Shown in pieces: positions 40,896 through 50,120 of a stretch of DNA of 64,000 nucleotides. The notes under the pieces are model-generated. The model did not search any database, was not told the origin of the DNA, and worked only from the letters and a program-made list of their open reading frames with translations. The position numbers were made by a program, and so were the translations under genes. Source of the stretch: Proteus vulgaris (GTDB lineage Bacteria > Pseudomonadota > Gammaproteobacteria > Enterobacterales > Enterobacteriaceae). The stretch's first letter is position 1. The number at the start of each line of letters is the position of its first letter. The stretch covers positions 3,534,001-3,598,000 of the forward strand of contig NZ_CP090064.1 in NCBI RefSeq assembly GCF_023100685.1. The letters run 5' to 3'.

Positions 40896-43800
40896 TTAGA
40901 AATTAATTTTCAGTGTTGCATTAATACCACTTGAGCTTACATCACTATTATACTGACCTTGGTAAGAAAGCCCGAAAGTTGTTGATTTGCTTAATTGTGC
41001 ATCAACACCTAGACCAACACCAAACAGATTATCCAGTTTGCCACCACGTAAAGTTGCATCACCGGAATTAGATAAGAAAAGACGTGATTCAGGGCGGTTA
41101 TCACCAAATAAATGACTTGCAGAAATATCGCCTTTTAATGCCATATTAACGCTACCAGCCATAAATGGATATCCACCACGTAAACCGATAGTACCTACTT
41201 GAATATCTTGTGAATCAGTCTTAGTGATAAATTTCATATTACCGACATTTTCATTGATATCATCAGTTGATACACGTAACCAACTGAATCCTGCATATGG
41301 CTCAATAGAGTACTGATTCGTATTAAATTGAGTATAAGCACCTTCTAAGAAAATTTGAGTAATTTTTGCATCATAACTTGTAGAGTTATAACCTGCATTT
41401 TGTCCTACCCAGAGTGTTCTTTTAGCATCTCTATCTTGGTTAGTATGTGTAAAACCATAGTTTAACGAAGCCACATCAAATAAATTAGACACACCATAAG
41501 CACCAATATGGATATCGTTGCTATCTATTTTGCCGTGTTCATTCCCTTTATATTTGGTTGAACCCGCACCGAAGAAGAGGCCTGCTTTGGTATTTTCGGT
41601 CACATCTATTTCTGCGCCTAATAAACCGACATAAAAATCAACATCCATATTACTATGACCATAATCGATGTTGCCCCATTGTCCAATACCCGTCATCCAA
41701 ATACGTGCATTACTATTATCCAATTTAGCATAACGGCCTTGTCCAATACCCATTGCTTGATCTTTCACTGTGCGTGTTAAACCTAACACATTCACTACAC
41801 TTGCACTGTTAGCATTAAGGTACATATCACTGCCCAATGATCCATAAGTCTTATTCAGATCTCTTTCATTCATTGGTAATACAGCATTGAATAAATCGCC
41901 ACGACCTGTGCTATCTAAAGAATTAGCAATAGAACGGCCATTTTCATTATTCGCAAATGTGGCTAAAGAGGTATTTTCTTTCTTACTTAATGTACCTGTA
42001 ATTGTGTTGTCTTTTACAGAAACATTTTTATCAAATAATGCATAATCACTGCCTGGATTGTTATTCGCTAACATTTTAGTTTTAGTACGATTATCAACTA
42101 AATTGTCTGCATTAACGGTACCTATTGTGACGGTATTATTAAGGTAAATATCTTTTAATTGACCTTCACTATCAGCACCAATATCTAAACTTGCCCCTTT
42201 ATTTAAGGCCATATCTCCGACATTAACATCATGCCCAACGGTAACTAAGTACGTGCCTTTATCGTTGATATTAATATTAGCTTTGTGGCTTTCGTTTGAT
42301 GCTAGTTGGCCTTGTTGTGTAAAGGTATCGTTATAGCGATCAATAACACTTAATTTACCACCATTAACGTTAACAGCTTCAGTGCCAAACGATTCGGTAA
42401 AGCCATATAAAGTACCTTGTTCGACTGTTGTACCGCCACGATAAGTATTATCGCCAGTCATAACCAATGTACCTTCGCCTTTCTTAACTAAAGCCCCATC
42501 ATACAAACCAGCGTTAATTTTAGCTTGAATAGCATCAGCTCGTTTTTGGTAATACTCTTTACGCCATTTTTCAGCATCTTCTTTGCTAACAATATGGGAA
42601 GTTGGATCAGGGTTACCATCGTTGATAACAAAATCAGTACCTAGATTGTAATCACCACCAGCTGCAATGCCTTTATCTGTATATTCCTTCAACCATGCGA
42701 GATCTTCTTGTTCACGTAGATCTAACGCAGTTTGTGAAATATCATTTGTCCAAACATCAAGTGGAGTCATGCTTAAGTTATATTCAAATTTACCTAAGAA
42801 CTGACCCGGACCATACATCCCTTTATCTAAATCCGGCGTACCCCAACCATAACGCACATCAGGCGTTCCTTCAGCCGCAGTCCAGCTATCATATAAAGAG
42901 CCATCTGGATTACGGTGATTGGCTGTTGTAAACATCACATCACGTATTTGCATCGCATTCATTGATTGATAGCGTGACATCAATACGCCCATGGCACCTG
43001 TAACATGAGGAGCAGCCATTGATGTACCACTAAAGGTATTCCAACCTGCATTTCCCTCTTCATCAACAACTGACGAATAAATGTTGCGACCTGGTGCAAC
43101 AACCGTCCACCATTTCGCATTGCCCGCTTCATTAAAGATTTTTTCTAATTCATAACCTGATTTGTCCGCATTCTGTTTCAGACCCGCAACCGCAATCCAA
43201 TGTTTTTCTGCTTCAGGATTAAAGTAAGGATAAAGAGGACGATAATAAGGCTGAGCAAAGTCACGGTTACCGGTTGTAAATACTTGTACAACGTTAGTGC
43301 CTTTTACTGCATCATAAGCCGCATCAACAAAGGAAGGTTTATCGCCATAGACTTTTTTAAAGTAGAAATATTCATATTCAGTTTGTGCAGTGGTATCTAC
43401 TGGCATATGCACTGTTGTATTACCGCCATCAGGGCCTACCGTTTTATCTGCGTTAATAATACGAGGGTTTGTACCCCAGCTATTATTAATTACCTGAGCC
43501 CCTGCATCGACCATGGCTTTCCAGCCAGTGTAGAAATAGGTGTAATCTTGATATGGCCCGTAGTTATTGCTGTCTGTTGCGCCTGTATTTCCTAAATAAA
43601 CATCAGCTCCCCACGCTACCCCATGCATACCATTGCCATCACGGCTTGCGCCTACGGTGCCTGTAACATGTGTTCCGTGTGTATCATTCACTCCTTTGAT
43701 CCAACCTCCATCAACATCAAAGGCCTGACCTTTTTCATAATGTCCCCCCATTTCCTGAGGGTAACGCATACCCGTTGAACCATATTGGCCTTTGGCTTTC

Positions 43801-44120
43801 ACAGCATGAAACCGAGCATCATTCAATTCTGGATGTGATAATAATGCACCAGAGTCCATTACACCGATTTTGGCACCTTGCCCATGGAAACCAAGTGCAT
43901 AAGCACTAGAGGCATTCATAGCCGCCAAGCCCCAGTCTTTTTGATATTCTTGGCTTTCCCAACTTTTTGTATCACCTAATTGTCCAGCTTCTGAATATGC
44001 AACGGAATATCCAGAAAAAAATAACGCGGATGCAACAAGGGATAGTTGGAATATATTTTTATTTATTCTATTATTTTTATTCATTTTGTGATGGTGACTT
44101 AAAGCTATTTCTTTGTTCAT
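40896..44120 (-). CDS. pta: Subtilase autotransporter, Proteus toxic agglutinin Pta
   Basis: A type Va secreted serine protease. In P. mirabilis, Pta is an alkaline protease, cytotoxin and autoagglutinin. The 1074-aa product has an extended signal peptide (residues ~1-42), then an S8 subtilase domain with the triad Asp89 (GVMDSGALLSHPEL), His148 (DTHGTHVTGT) and Ser367 (SGTSMAAPHVTG). The passenger continues with one PATR-like repeat (GEGTLVMTGDNTYRGGTTVEQGTLYG, about 549-573), and a C-terminal beta-barrel (about 805-1074) ends in aromatic LKINF. All parts look intact. AAGG precedes the ATG. The stop is 14 bp from an IS3 element that separates the gene from its probable terminator. Confidence 0.92.
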   Translation of the reverse strand: MNKEIALSHHHKMNKNNRINKNIFQLSLVASALFFSGYSVAYSEAGQLGDTKSWESQEYQKDWGLAAMNASSAYALGFHGQGAKIGVMDSGALLSHPELNDARFHAVKAKGQYGSTGMRYPQEMGGHYEKGQAFDVDGGWIKGVNDTHGTHVTGTVGASRDGNGMHGVAWGADVYLGNTGATDSNNYGPYQDYTYFYTGWKAMVDAGAQVINNSWGTNPRIINADKTVGPDGGNTTVHMPVDTTAQTEYEYFYFKKVYGDKPSFVDAAYDAVKGTNVVQVFTTGNRDFAQPYYRPLYPYFNPEAEKHWIAVAGLKQNADKSGYELEKIFNEAGNAKWWTVVAPGRNIYSSVVDEEGNAGWNTFSGTSMAAPHVTGAMGVLMSRYQSMNAMQIRDVMFTTANHRNPDGSLYDSWTAAEGTPDVRYGWGTPDLDKGMYGPGQFLGKFEYNLSMTPLDVWTNDISQTALDLREQEDLAWLKEYTDKGIAAGGDYNLGTDFVINDGNPDPTSHIVSKEDAEKWRKEYYQKRADAIQAKINAGLYDGALVKKGEGTLVMTGDNTYRGGTTVEQGTLYGFTESFGTEAVNVNGGKLSVIDRYNDTFTQQGQLASNESHKANININDKGTYLVTVGHDVNVGDMALNKGASLDIGADSEGQLKDIYLNNTVTIGTVNADNLVDNRTKTKMLANNNPGSDYALFDKNVSVKDNTITGTLSKKENTSLATFANNENGRSIANSLDSTGRGDLFNAVLPMNERDLNKTYGSLGSDMYLNANSASVVNVLGLTRTVKDQAMGIGQGRYAKLDNSNARIWMTGIGQWGNIDYGHSNMDVDFYVGLLGAEIDVTENTKAGLFFGAGSTKYKGNEHGKIDSNDIHIGAYGVSNLFDVASLNYGFTHTNQDRDAKRTLWVGQNAGYNSTSYDAKITQIFLEGAYTQFNTNQYSIEPYAGFSWLRVSTDDINENVGNMKFITKTDSQDIQVGTIGLRGGYPFMAGSVNMALKGDISASHLFGDNRPESRLFLSNSGDATLRGGKLDNLFGVGLGVDAQLSKSTTFGLSYQGQYNSDVSSSGINATLKINF

Positions 44121-44510
44121 TCTGTACCTTCAGTTATATTTAAATTAATAACATTTATTAAGGATCAAAAATAAAAGACGCAAAGATTCTCTTGTTTCTA
44201 GAGAAATAATTACTTGAAGGGCATCTCAAAAATATGATTTCATGCCAGAAAAATAGATAGATTGACTATGTAATCACAAATTAACAGATAGATTAAACAG
44301 ATTTAGATCGCAATACATTATATTACAAAAAGTTAAAACCAACTTTAATCAACATTGTTTCTATTAATATCAATATTTAAATCAATTTAATAAAGAGAGT
44401 GTAGATAAAAAAACAATTACTCTAAATTAATTAACAAATTAAAAATGAGAATATTATTCTCTATTTAACTTTAGTCGAAAAAATATAATCTGCATTATTT
44501 AGATATAAAA
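44121..44510 (-). promoter_or_regulatory. AT-rich region upstream of pta
   Basis: About 390 bp between the pta start and the ftsP terminator, with no gene. It is very AT-rich, with many TTAAT/AATTA tracts typical of H-NS-silenced promoters of virulence genes. I cannot pick a single promoter or a named operator with confidence. Confidence 0.45.
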
Positions 44511-44545
44511 AAAAACAGTATTTTTATTTTAAAAATACTGTTTTT
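44511..44545 (-). terminator. Terminator downstream of ftsP
   Basis: A 15-bp perfect stem (AAAAACAGTATTTTT at 44511-44525 with its complement at 44531-44545), 5-nt loop, U-tract on either strand. It lies about 29 bp past the ftsP stop. Confidence 0.85.
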
Positions 44546-44573
44546 ATTTTAATTTAGCACTATGACTAAGCTA

Positions 44574-45995
44574 TTATTCTACAGGCGTGATTTCCATTTG
44601 TCCTACCATTCCTTTATCTGCATTTTCTAGTAACTGGCTGTAATACAAGAAAGGAAAGTGGGAATAAGAAGGTTGTTTTAGCTCCACTAATAACTCACTC
44701 TGACTTTCTATCCAAACCGTATCTTTCCAACCAAAATCCGCAGGTGAAGGTTTTTGCCCATTATGATTAATGACTTTAAAACGAGCGCCTTCAATATGGA
44801 ATGATTGAGGCGTTGGTACAGTGACAAGCCAACGTTCCCAGCCATTTTGTTTACCCACCAAATCAATTCTTGAAAGCTCCCAACGAGCATTATTGATACC
44901 TGGAGGACTGTTATGAAGTTGAATGGTTCTAGGTTGAATCGAGGTGGTAATTTGAGTGTCATCCAGCGCTAATTGCTGTGGTGCTTTATCAGTAACTAAT
45001 GACATTAATCCTGTCGGTCTAATCGTCAATATATTGGCATTACGTAATAAATCGGAAGGCTCAAAGATACCACGAAGTCTGTCCATAAATCCGGCACTTT
45101 GCCCTGCTGTAATGATGACTTCACCACCTTCAGACATATCAACAAGTATTTCACGTCGTTCACCCGGAGCCATTGGAATTGATTTCAACTCTACGGGGGA
45201 TGTTAATAAACCTTGATCAGAAGCGATAAGATAAAGCGATCGACCATCATTTGCGGTTAATTCATAACGACGAGCATTAGACGCATTGACCAAACGTAAG
45301 CGGATCCACCCTCTAGAAACTTCGATATAAGGATCTTCACGCCCATTCACGAGCAACGTATCACCATAAAAACCGTCACTTGCAGCTTCTTTGTCGTATT
45401 GCGGTGTGCCAAAATTATCAATTCGTTTATCTTGGATTATCAGCGGAAAATCATTTACACCATACTCTTTGGGTAAAGGTAGGGATCGACTCTCTTCATC
45501 TTCCACAATCCACATTCCCACCAGCCCGTTATAAACATGAGGCGCCATTTTAAAGGGAGTATTGGCGTGATACCAACACGTTGCTGCTTTTTGGCGAATG
45601 GGTAATACCGGCGACCAATACGCGCCTGGTGACATTAATCTAGCAGCCCCCCCGACTTGTGTACCAGGAACTAATAAACCACTTACGGTCATAGATACAG
45701 CTTCACTAAGACGGTTACTATAAATAAGTTTTATATCATCGCCACTTCTAACTTTGATTGTCGGTCCCGGTGTTGAGCCATTGATCCCCCAAACTTCCGC
45801 TTTTTGCGTACCATTAAATGCCCAATGCACATTTTGCAAAGTCAAAAACAGAGGCTGGCCACGACGAGATTCCAACAATGGCGGTATAGGTAATTGTTTA
45901 TCATTGACTGATCCAGCACGAACAGAAGAAGATATTGAGCCCAGACATACCGCTAAGCCTGAAGCCTGAATAAACTGGCGACGACTAAATGACAT
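44574..45995 (-). CDS. ftsP: Cell division protein FtsP (SufI)
   Basis: FtsP is a periplasmic septal protein that protects the divisome under stress. It has a multicopper-oxidase fold but lacks the copper ligands. The 473-aa product (E. coli 470) has a Tat signal peptide (SRRQFIQASGLAV, cleavage near VRA) and three cupredoxin domains. The copper-binding HCH motifs of true oxidases are not seen at the C-terminus (SHFPFLYYSQ). It lies downstream of plsC as in E. coli, but across 320 bp that hold a repeat, so it probably has its own promoter. Confidence 0.93.
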   Translation of the reverse strand: MSFSRRQFIQASGLAVCLGSISSSVRAGSVNDKQLPIPPLLESRRGQPLFLTLQNVHWAFNGTQKAEVWGINGSTPGPTIKVRSGDDIKLIYSNRLSEAVSMTVSGLLVPGTQVGGAARLMSPGAYWSPVLPIRQKAATCWYHANTPFKMAPHVYNGLVGMWIVEDEESRSLPLPKEYGVNDFPLIIQDKRIDNFGTPQYDKEAASDGFYGDTLLVNGREDPYIEVSRGWIRLRLVNASNARRYELTANDGRSLYLIASDQGLLTSPVELKSIPMAPGERREILVDMSEGGEVIITAGQSAGFMDRLRGIFEPSDLLRNANILTIRPTGLMSLVTDKAPQQLALDDTQITTSIQPRTIQLHNSPPGINNARWELSRIDLVGKQNGWERWLVTVPTPQSFHIEGARFKVINHNGQKPSPADFGWKDTVWIESQSELLVELKQPSYSHFPFLYYSQLLENADKGMVGQMEITPVE

Positions 45996-46151
45996 ACTTT
46001 CTCCGCAACAAAATACAAATATTCCTACCGCATAATCAAAAACATTGGACAGGAAAAAAAGCTGCTGTGATTTAAAGACAAAAGGACTTAAATGAAATTA
46101 CGGGAGCATAATAGCGCGGATGTGACATAAATCCTAAAAATAGTTGATAAC

Positions 46152-46271
46152 TATACTTTAAATAATTCGAGATGTAGTTAGGGGATAAGTAAGATACATA
46201 CAAACATATACTTTAAATCATTCAAGATGCAGCTAGACGACAACGCTACAACTTGAAGTATGACGAGTATA
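46152..46271. repeat. Degenerate enterobacterial palindromic repeat (ERIC/MITE-like)
   Basis: Two direct copies of a left-end sequence are present: TATACTTTAAATAATTCGAG at 46152 and TATACTTTAAATCATTCAAG at 46207, each followed by ATGTAG or ATGCAG. The second copy continues to an inverted right end, ACTTGAAGTATGACGAGTATA (46251-46271). These ends resemble the termini of the ERIC-type repeats of Yersinia, Photorhabdus and Serratia. The element looks internally deleted, with a partial second copy in front. It is probably transcribed as a hairpin between plsC and ftsP. Confidence 0.65.
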
Positions 46272-46290
46272 AGCCTGAAAATCAGGCTTA
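46270..46290 (-). terminator. Hairpin downstream of plsC
   Basis: A 9-bp perfect stem TAAGCCTGA/TCAGGCTTA (46270-46278 with 46282-46290). No long U-tract follows on the minus strand, so its efficiency is uncertain. Confidence 0.55.
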
Positions 46291-46316
46291 TATCTCATAT
46301 AGATAATGTGTAGACG

Positions 46317-47066
46317 TTAATTTAATTTGCCAGGAAAATCACGCTTATTCATCTCTTCAACTTCTTTATCTAGCTCTTCAATTTTCTCTTTCATAATTTG
46401 GCGGCAATCTTCGGCTAATTCCCGAACTTGATCTTTGGTGTATTTTGAAACATCAATCGGAGGCAACATTTCAACAATCACGTAGCCATTATTCCAGCGA
46501 TTGATTTTAATTTTACCTTGTGTTGTCGACACGCAAACCGGAATAATAGGTACACCAGCTTGAATTGCAGCATGAAACGCTCCTGTCTTAAACGGTAAGA
46601 GTCCACGACCACGACTACGCGTTCCTTCAGGGAACATCCATACTGAAATTTTCTTCGATTTAATTTGATCGGCAACTTGTGAAATTGTGCCATGTGCTTT
46701 AGAGCGGTTTGCTCTATCGATCAAAATATTACCCGTGATCCAATATAATTGACCAAAAAAAGGAATAAAGATTAAGCTTTTTTTGCCCACAGTCACTGTA
46801 TTAGGTTGTACTGCATTCGACATTGTTACCATATCAAAATTATTTTGATGGTTTCCAATATAAATACTTGGGCCATAGCTTTTTGCATCTTTTGGAAAAC
46901 GTTCAACAAGTTTAATCCCAAAAATACGAGATAACTTGCCAAATGCTCGTCCATAAGTCATTACATGTTTTGGATTTCTTGGTGAAAACATGCAATAAAT
47001 TATTCCAAACGTCACCACAATAATGGTGTAAAGAATGACAATAATGCCTCGAATAATGGCTAACAT
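46317..47066 (-). CDS. plsC: 1-acyl-sn-glycerol-3-phosphate acyltransferase
   Basis: PlsC makes phosphatidic acid from lysophosphatidic acid at the inner membrane. The start chosen is the ATG at 47066 (MLAIIRGIIVILY), matching E. coli; a TTG 17 codons upstream is rejected. This gives 249 aa (E. coli 245). The acyltransferase motifs NHQNNFDMV (HX4D), FPEGTRSRG and VPIIPVCVS are intact after an N-terminal membrane helix. It lies 64 bp after parC, as in E. coli. Confidence 0.95.
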   Translation of the reverse strand: MLAIIRGIIVILYTIIVVTFGIIYCMFSPRNPKHVMTYGRAFGKLSRIFGIKLVERFPKDAKSYGPSIYIGNHQNNFDMVTMSNAVQPNTVTVGKKSLIFIPFFGQLYWITGNILIDRANRSKAHGTISQVADQIKSKKISVWMFPEGTRSRGRGLLPFKTGAFHAAIQAGVPIIPVCVSTTQGKIKINRWNNGYVIVEMLPPIDVSKYTKDQVRELAEDCRQIMKEKIEELDKEVEEMNKRDFPGKLN

Positions 47067-47130
47067 AAGTTTTAGCGTCCTAAATAGAAGTGGGTCAATA
47101 GACCCACTAAATATCAATTAAGTATTAAGT

Positions 47131-50088
47131 TTAATTTGTTTCAATATCAATATGATCGATAACTTGAGCACCACGAGGTAATGAAGTTCCTCGGCGTCCA
47201 CGTTTCGCTTTAAAGCTAACTAGCTCATTCATCGACATTGTCAGTTTACGCTTGCCAAAATGCAGTGTTACTGAAGCATTTTCTGGTAATACACGTAACC
47301 AAGCGACATTATCCTCACCACTTGCAGCTTGTGAAGCTGGAATAGAAACCATCTGGTTTCCTTTTCCTTTTACCATCGTTGGCAATTCTGCCGCTTCAAA
47401 AATCAGCATTCTACCGCCTTTAGTAATGATCATGATGAGATCAGTTAACTCATTATTCAAACGTTGTGGCGGTAAAGGTAATGCATTTTCAGGTAATGTT
47501 AGTAATGATTTTCCTGCTTTATTTTTAGAAGTTAAATCATCAACTTGGCAGATGAAACCATAACCAGCATCAGATGCCATTAAGATCTTATCAGTGCTTT
47601 CGCCCATAACAACATGGCGTAACTGGGCACCTTTCTGAATTTTTAATCGTTCAGTCAGCGCATCGCCTTTGCTACGACCAGAAGGCAAGGCATCAACATC
47701 AACGGTATAGCTTTGACCTGTGGTATCTATTAAGTGTACAGGCTGATTGCTCATTCCTTCAATAGCAGCGAAATAATCATCACCTGCTTTAAAACCAACA
47801 GATTGAGCATCAATATTATGGCCTTTCTGGCAACGAATGAGTCCTTTTTCCGACATAATGACCGTAACAGCTTCAGGATGTAGATGTTTTAATGGAATAG
47901 GTTCATCACCTGCATTACCACTAAAATAGCTAATCTCTTCGGCTTTAAGCACTTCGTGCTGACCATCTACAGTAAAGATTAATGCCTCATTTTTAGGGGC
48001 AAACAGCATTTGTTCAATGACATCACCTTGCTCTTTACCTAACGCAACTAAGCGAGTTCCACGTCCTTTTTTGTTCATTTCATTCAGTTGTTCTGCTGAA
48101 ATAGCTAAAATGCGTGTTTTATCCGTGATGATAATAAACCAATACTGATCATTCTTTTTCTGTGGATCAACTAAGAAAGGCTCTAGTAACTCTGTTTCTT
48201 CTGAAACTGTCAGTAACCCTTTACCCGTTTTATTTTTTGTTTCCATCTCATCATAAGAGAGAACAGAACCATAACCTTCTTTTGTTGCCAGTAAATATTC
48301 TTGCCCAGCACTGCCTGCTAACATGTATTTCACGCTGGCTTCAGGTGGGAAAGTTAATTTTCCTGTTAGTGGTTCCCCCTGACTTCTCCCTGAAGGCATA
48401 TCATTCGGGCTTAACGTATAGCTTCGACCAGTAGAATCAAGGAACAGAACAGGTTGATTACTCATGCCTCGGACTGCACTGTGATAACTATCCCCGGCAC
48501 GGTAACTCATACCACTAGGATCAATATCATGTCCTTTTGCATTACGTACCCAACCCATTCCAGACAGCACAATGGTCACAGGCTCTGATGGCAACATATC
48601 TTGTTCATTAACCACTTTCGCCTCTTCCTGAGGGCGAATAGGGGAACGTCTGTCATCACCAAATTCTTTCGCGTCTGCTTCAATCTCTTTTTTCAGTAGC
48701 GTATTTAAACGGCGTGGTGAACTTAATAATTTTTCAATACTGTCACGTTCTTTTTCAAGCTCATCACTTTCACCTTTTAGTTTCATCTCTTCAAGTTTGG
48801 CTAAATGACGTAAACGTAACTCTAAAATAGCTTCAGCTTGAATATCAGATAACTCAAAGCGGCGCATTAATTCTGCTTTTGGCTCATCTTCATGACGAAT
48901 GATCTCAATCACTTCATCAATATTAAGATAAGCAATTAATAAACCTTTGAGAATTTCTAAGCGACGCAACACTTTTTCTAAGCGATGATTTAGACGATTT
49001 GTGACTGTTTGGCGACGATACACCAGCCATTCATTTAAAATCGTCAGTAATCCTTTTACTGCTGGACGGTTATCTAACCCAATCATATTCAGGTTAACGC
49101 GATAACTTTTCTCTAAATCGGTATTTACGAACAAGTAGTACATCACTTGCTCTAAATCAACACGATTACTACGAGGAACAATCACAAGTCTGGTTGGATT
49201 CTCGTGATCGGATTCATCACGCAAATCTTCAACTAAAGGCAGTTTTTTTGCTCGCATCAAGGCTGCAATTTGCTCAAGTACCTTGGCGCCAGAAACTTGA
49301 TGAGGTAACGCTGTGATAACGGCGCATCCCTCTTCTTTTTGCCAAACAGCTCGCATTCTGACCGAACCGCGACCCGTTTTATAGATTTTTTTAATATCGT
49401 CTTGAGCCGTAATAATTTCAGCTTCAGTTGGATAATCAGGGCCTTGAACATATTGCATCACCTCAGATAATCCCGCATCAGGATTATCTAAAAGCATCAC
49501 TAAGGCTTGTCCAATTTCACGTGCATTATGCGGTGGAATATCCGTTGCCATCCCAACCGCAATACCTGTTGTGCCATTAAGCACGATATTAGGTAAGCGG
49601 GCAGGCAACATTTTCGGCTCTTGCATTGTGCCGTCAAAGTTAGGGATCCAATCTACCGTACCATGTCCTAATTCACTTAATAGAGTTTGTGAATATTTTG
49701 AAAGGCGGGATTCGGTATAACGCATTGCAGCGAAAGATTTCGGATCATCCGGCGCCCCCCAGTTACCCTGTCCGTCAATTAACGGATAACGATAAGAGAA
49801 AGGCTGAGCCATAAGTACCATTGCTTCATAACATGCACCATCACCATGTGGATGATATTTACCTAGCACGTCACCAACAGTACGGGCTGACTTTTTAAAT
49901 TTAGCGTTATTACTTAAACCAAGCTCTGACATCGCATAAACGATGCGACGTTGCACAGGTTTTAGCCCATCTCCAATAAAAGGCAATGCACGATCCATAA
50001 TGACGTACATGGAGTAGTTGAGATAGGCATTTTCTGTAAATAAGTGGAGCGCTTGGCGCTCTACACCATCATGAGTCAATTCACTCAT
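47131..50088 (-). CDS. parC: DNA topoisomerase IV subunit A with duplicated C-terminal domain
   Basis: ParC cuts and rejoins DNA in topoisomerase IV, which decatenates chromosomes with ParE. The 985-aa product is about 230 aa longer than E. coli ParC (752). The N-terminal breakage-reunion core is normal (catalytic Tyr124 in AMRYTESRL). After [13 protein letters not shown] at 502 a complete beta-pinwheel domain runs to about 735, and a second full copy starts at [11 protein letters not shown] (739) and runs to the end. Matching landmarks are GMSNQPV...SGRSQGEP against GMSNQPV...SGRSKGDA. The copies are clearly diverged, so this is an old duplication. Residue Gly84 replaces the Ser80 of E. coli in the quinolone-resistance region. 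parE lies 32 bp upstream. Confidence 0.95.
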   Translation of the reverse strand: MSELTHDGVERQALHLFTENAYLNYSMYVIMDRALPFIGDGLKPVQRRIVYAMSELGLSNNAKFKKSARTVGDVLGKYHPHGDGACYEAMVLMAQPFSYRYPLIDGQGNWGAPDDPKSFAAMRYTESRLSKYSQTLLSELGHGTVDWIPNFDGTMQEPKMLPARLPNIVLNGTTGIAVGMATDIPPHNAREIGQALVMLLDNPDAGLSEVMQYVQGPDYPTEAEIITAQDDIKKIYKTGRGSVRMRAVWQKEEGCAVITALPHQVSGAKVLEQIAALMRAKKLPLVEDLRDESDHENPTRLVIVPRSNRVDLEQVMYYLFVNTDLEKSYRVNLNMIGLDNRPAVKGLLTILNEWLVYRRQTVTNRLNHRLEKVLRRLEILKGLLIAYLNIDEVIEIIRHEDEPKAELMRRFELSDIQAEAILELRLRHLAKLEEMKLKGESDELEKERDSIEKLLSSPRRLNTLLKKEIEADAKEFGDDRRSPIRPQEEAKVVNEQDMLPSEPVTIVLSGMGWVRNAKGHDIDPSGMSYRAGDSYHSAVRGMSNQPVLFLDSTGRSYTLSPNDMPSGRSQGEPLTGKLTFPPEASVKYMLAGSAGQEYLLATKEGYGSVLSYDEMETKNKTGKGLLTVSEETELLEPFLVDPQKKNDQYWFIIITDKTRILAISAEQLNEMNKKGRGTRLVALGKEQGDVIEQMLFAPKNEALIFTVDGQHEVLKAEEISYFSGNAGDEPIPLKHLHPEAVTVIMSEKGLIRCQKGHNIDAQSVGFKAGDDYFAAIEGMSNQPVHLIDTTGQSYTVDVDALPSGRSKGDALTERLKIQKGAQLRHVVMGESTDKILMASDAGYGFICQVDDLTSKNKAGKSLLTLPENALPLPPQRLNNELTDLIMIITKGGRMLIFEAAELPTMVKGKGNQMVSIPASQAASGEDNVAWLRVLPENASVTLHFGKRKLTMSMNELVSFKAKRGRRGTSLPRGAQVIDHIDIETN

Positions 50089-50120
50089 TCAATTTTTTCC
50101 TCAGACTCTTGTGGTATCCA

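Noticed and set aside
43200..43595. 131-codon plus-strand frame inside pta
   Set aside because: Antisense to the conserved subtilase domain of pta; a shadow.
45996..46316. The plsC-ftsP repeat as a CRISPR array
   Set aside because: Only two imperfect direct copies with one 27-bp-like interval, inverted termini and no cas genes; the palindromic MITE-like reading fits better.
47884..48585. The doubled ParC domain as an assembly or sequencing artefact
   Set aside because: The two copies are well diverged at protein and DNA level and the frame is open throughout, so a collapsed or duplicated-read artefact is unlikely.
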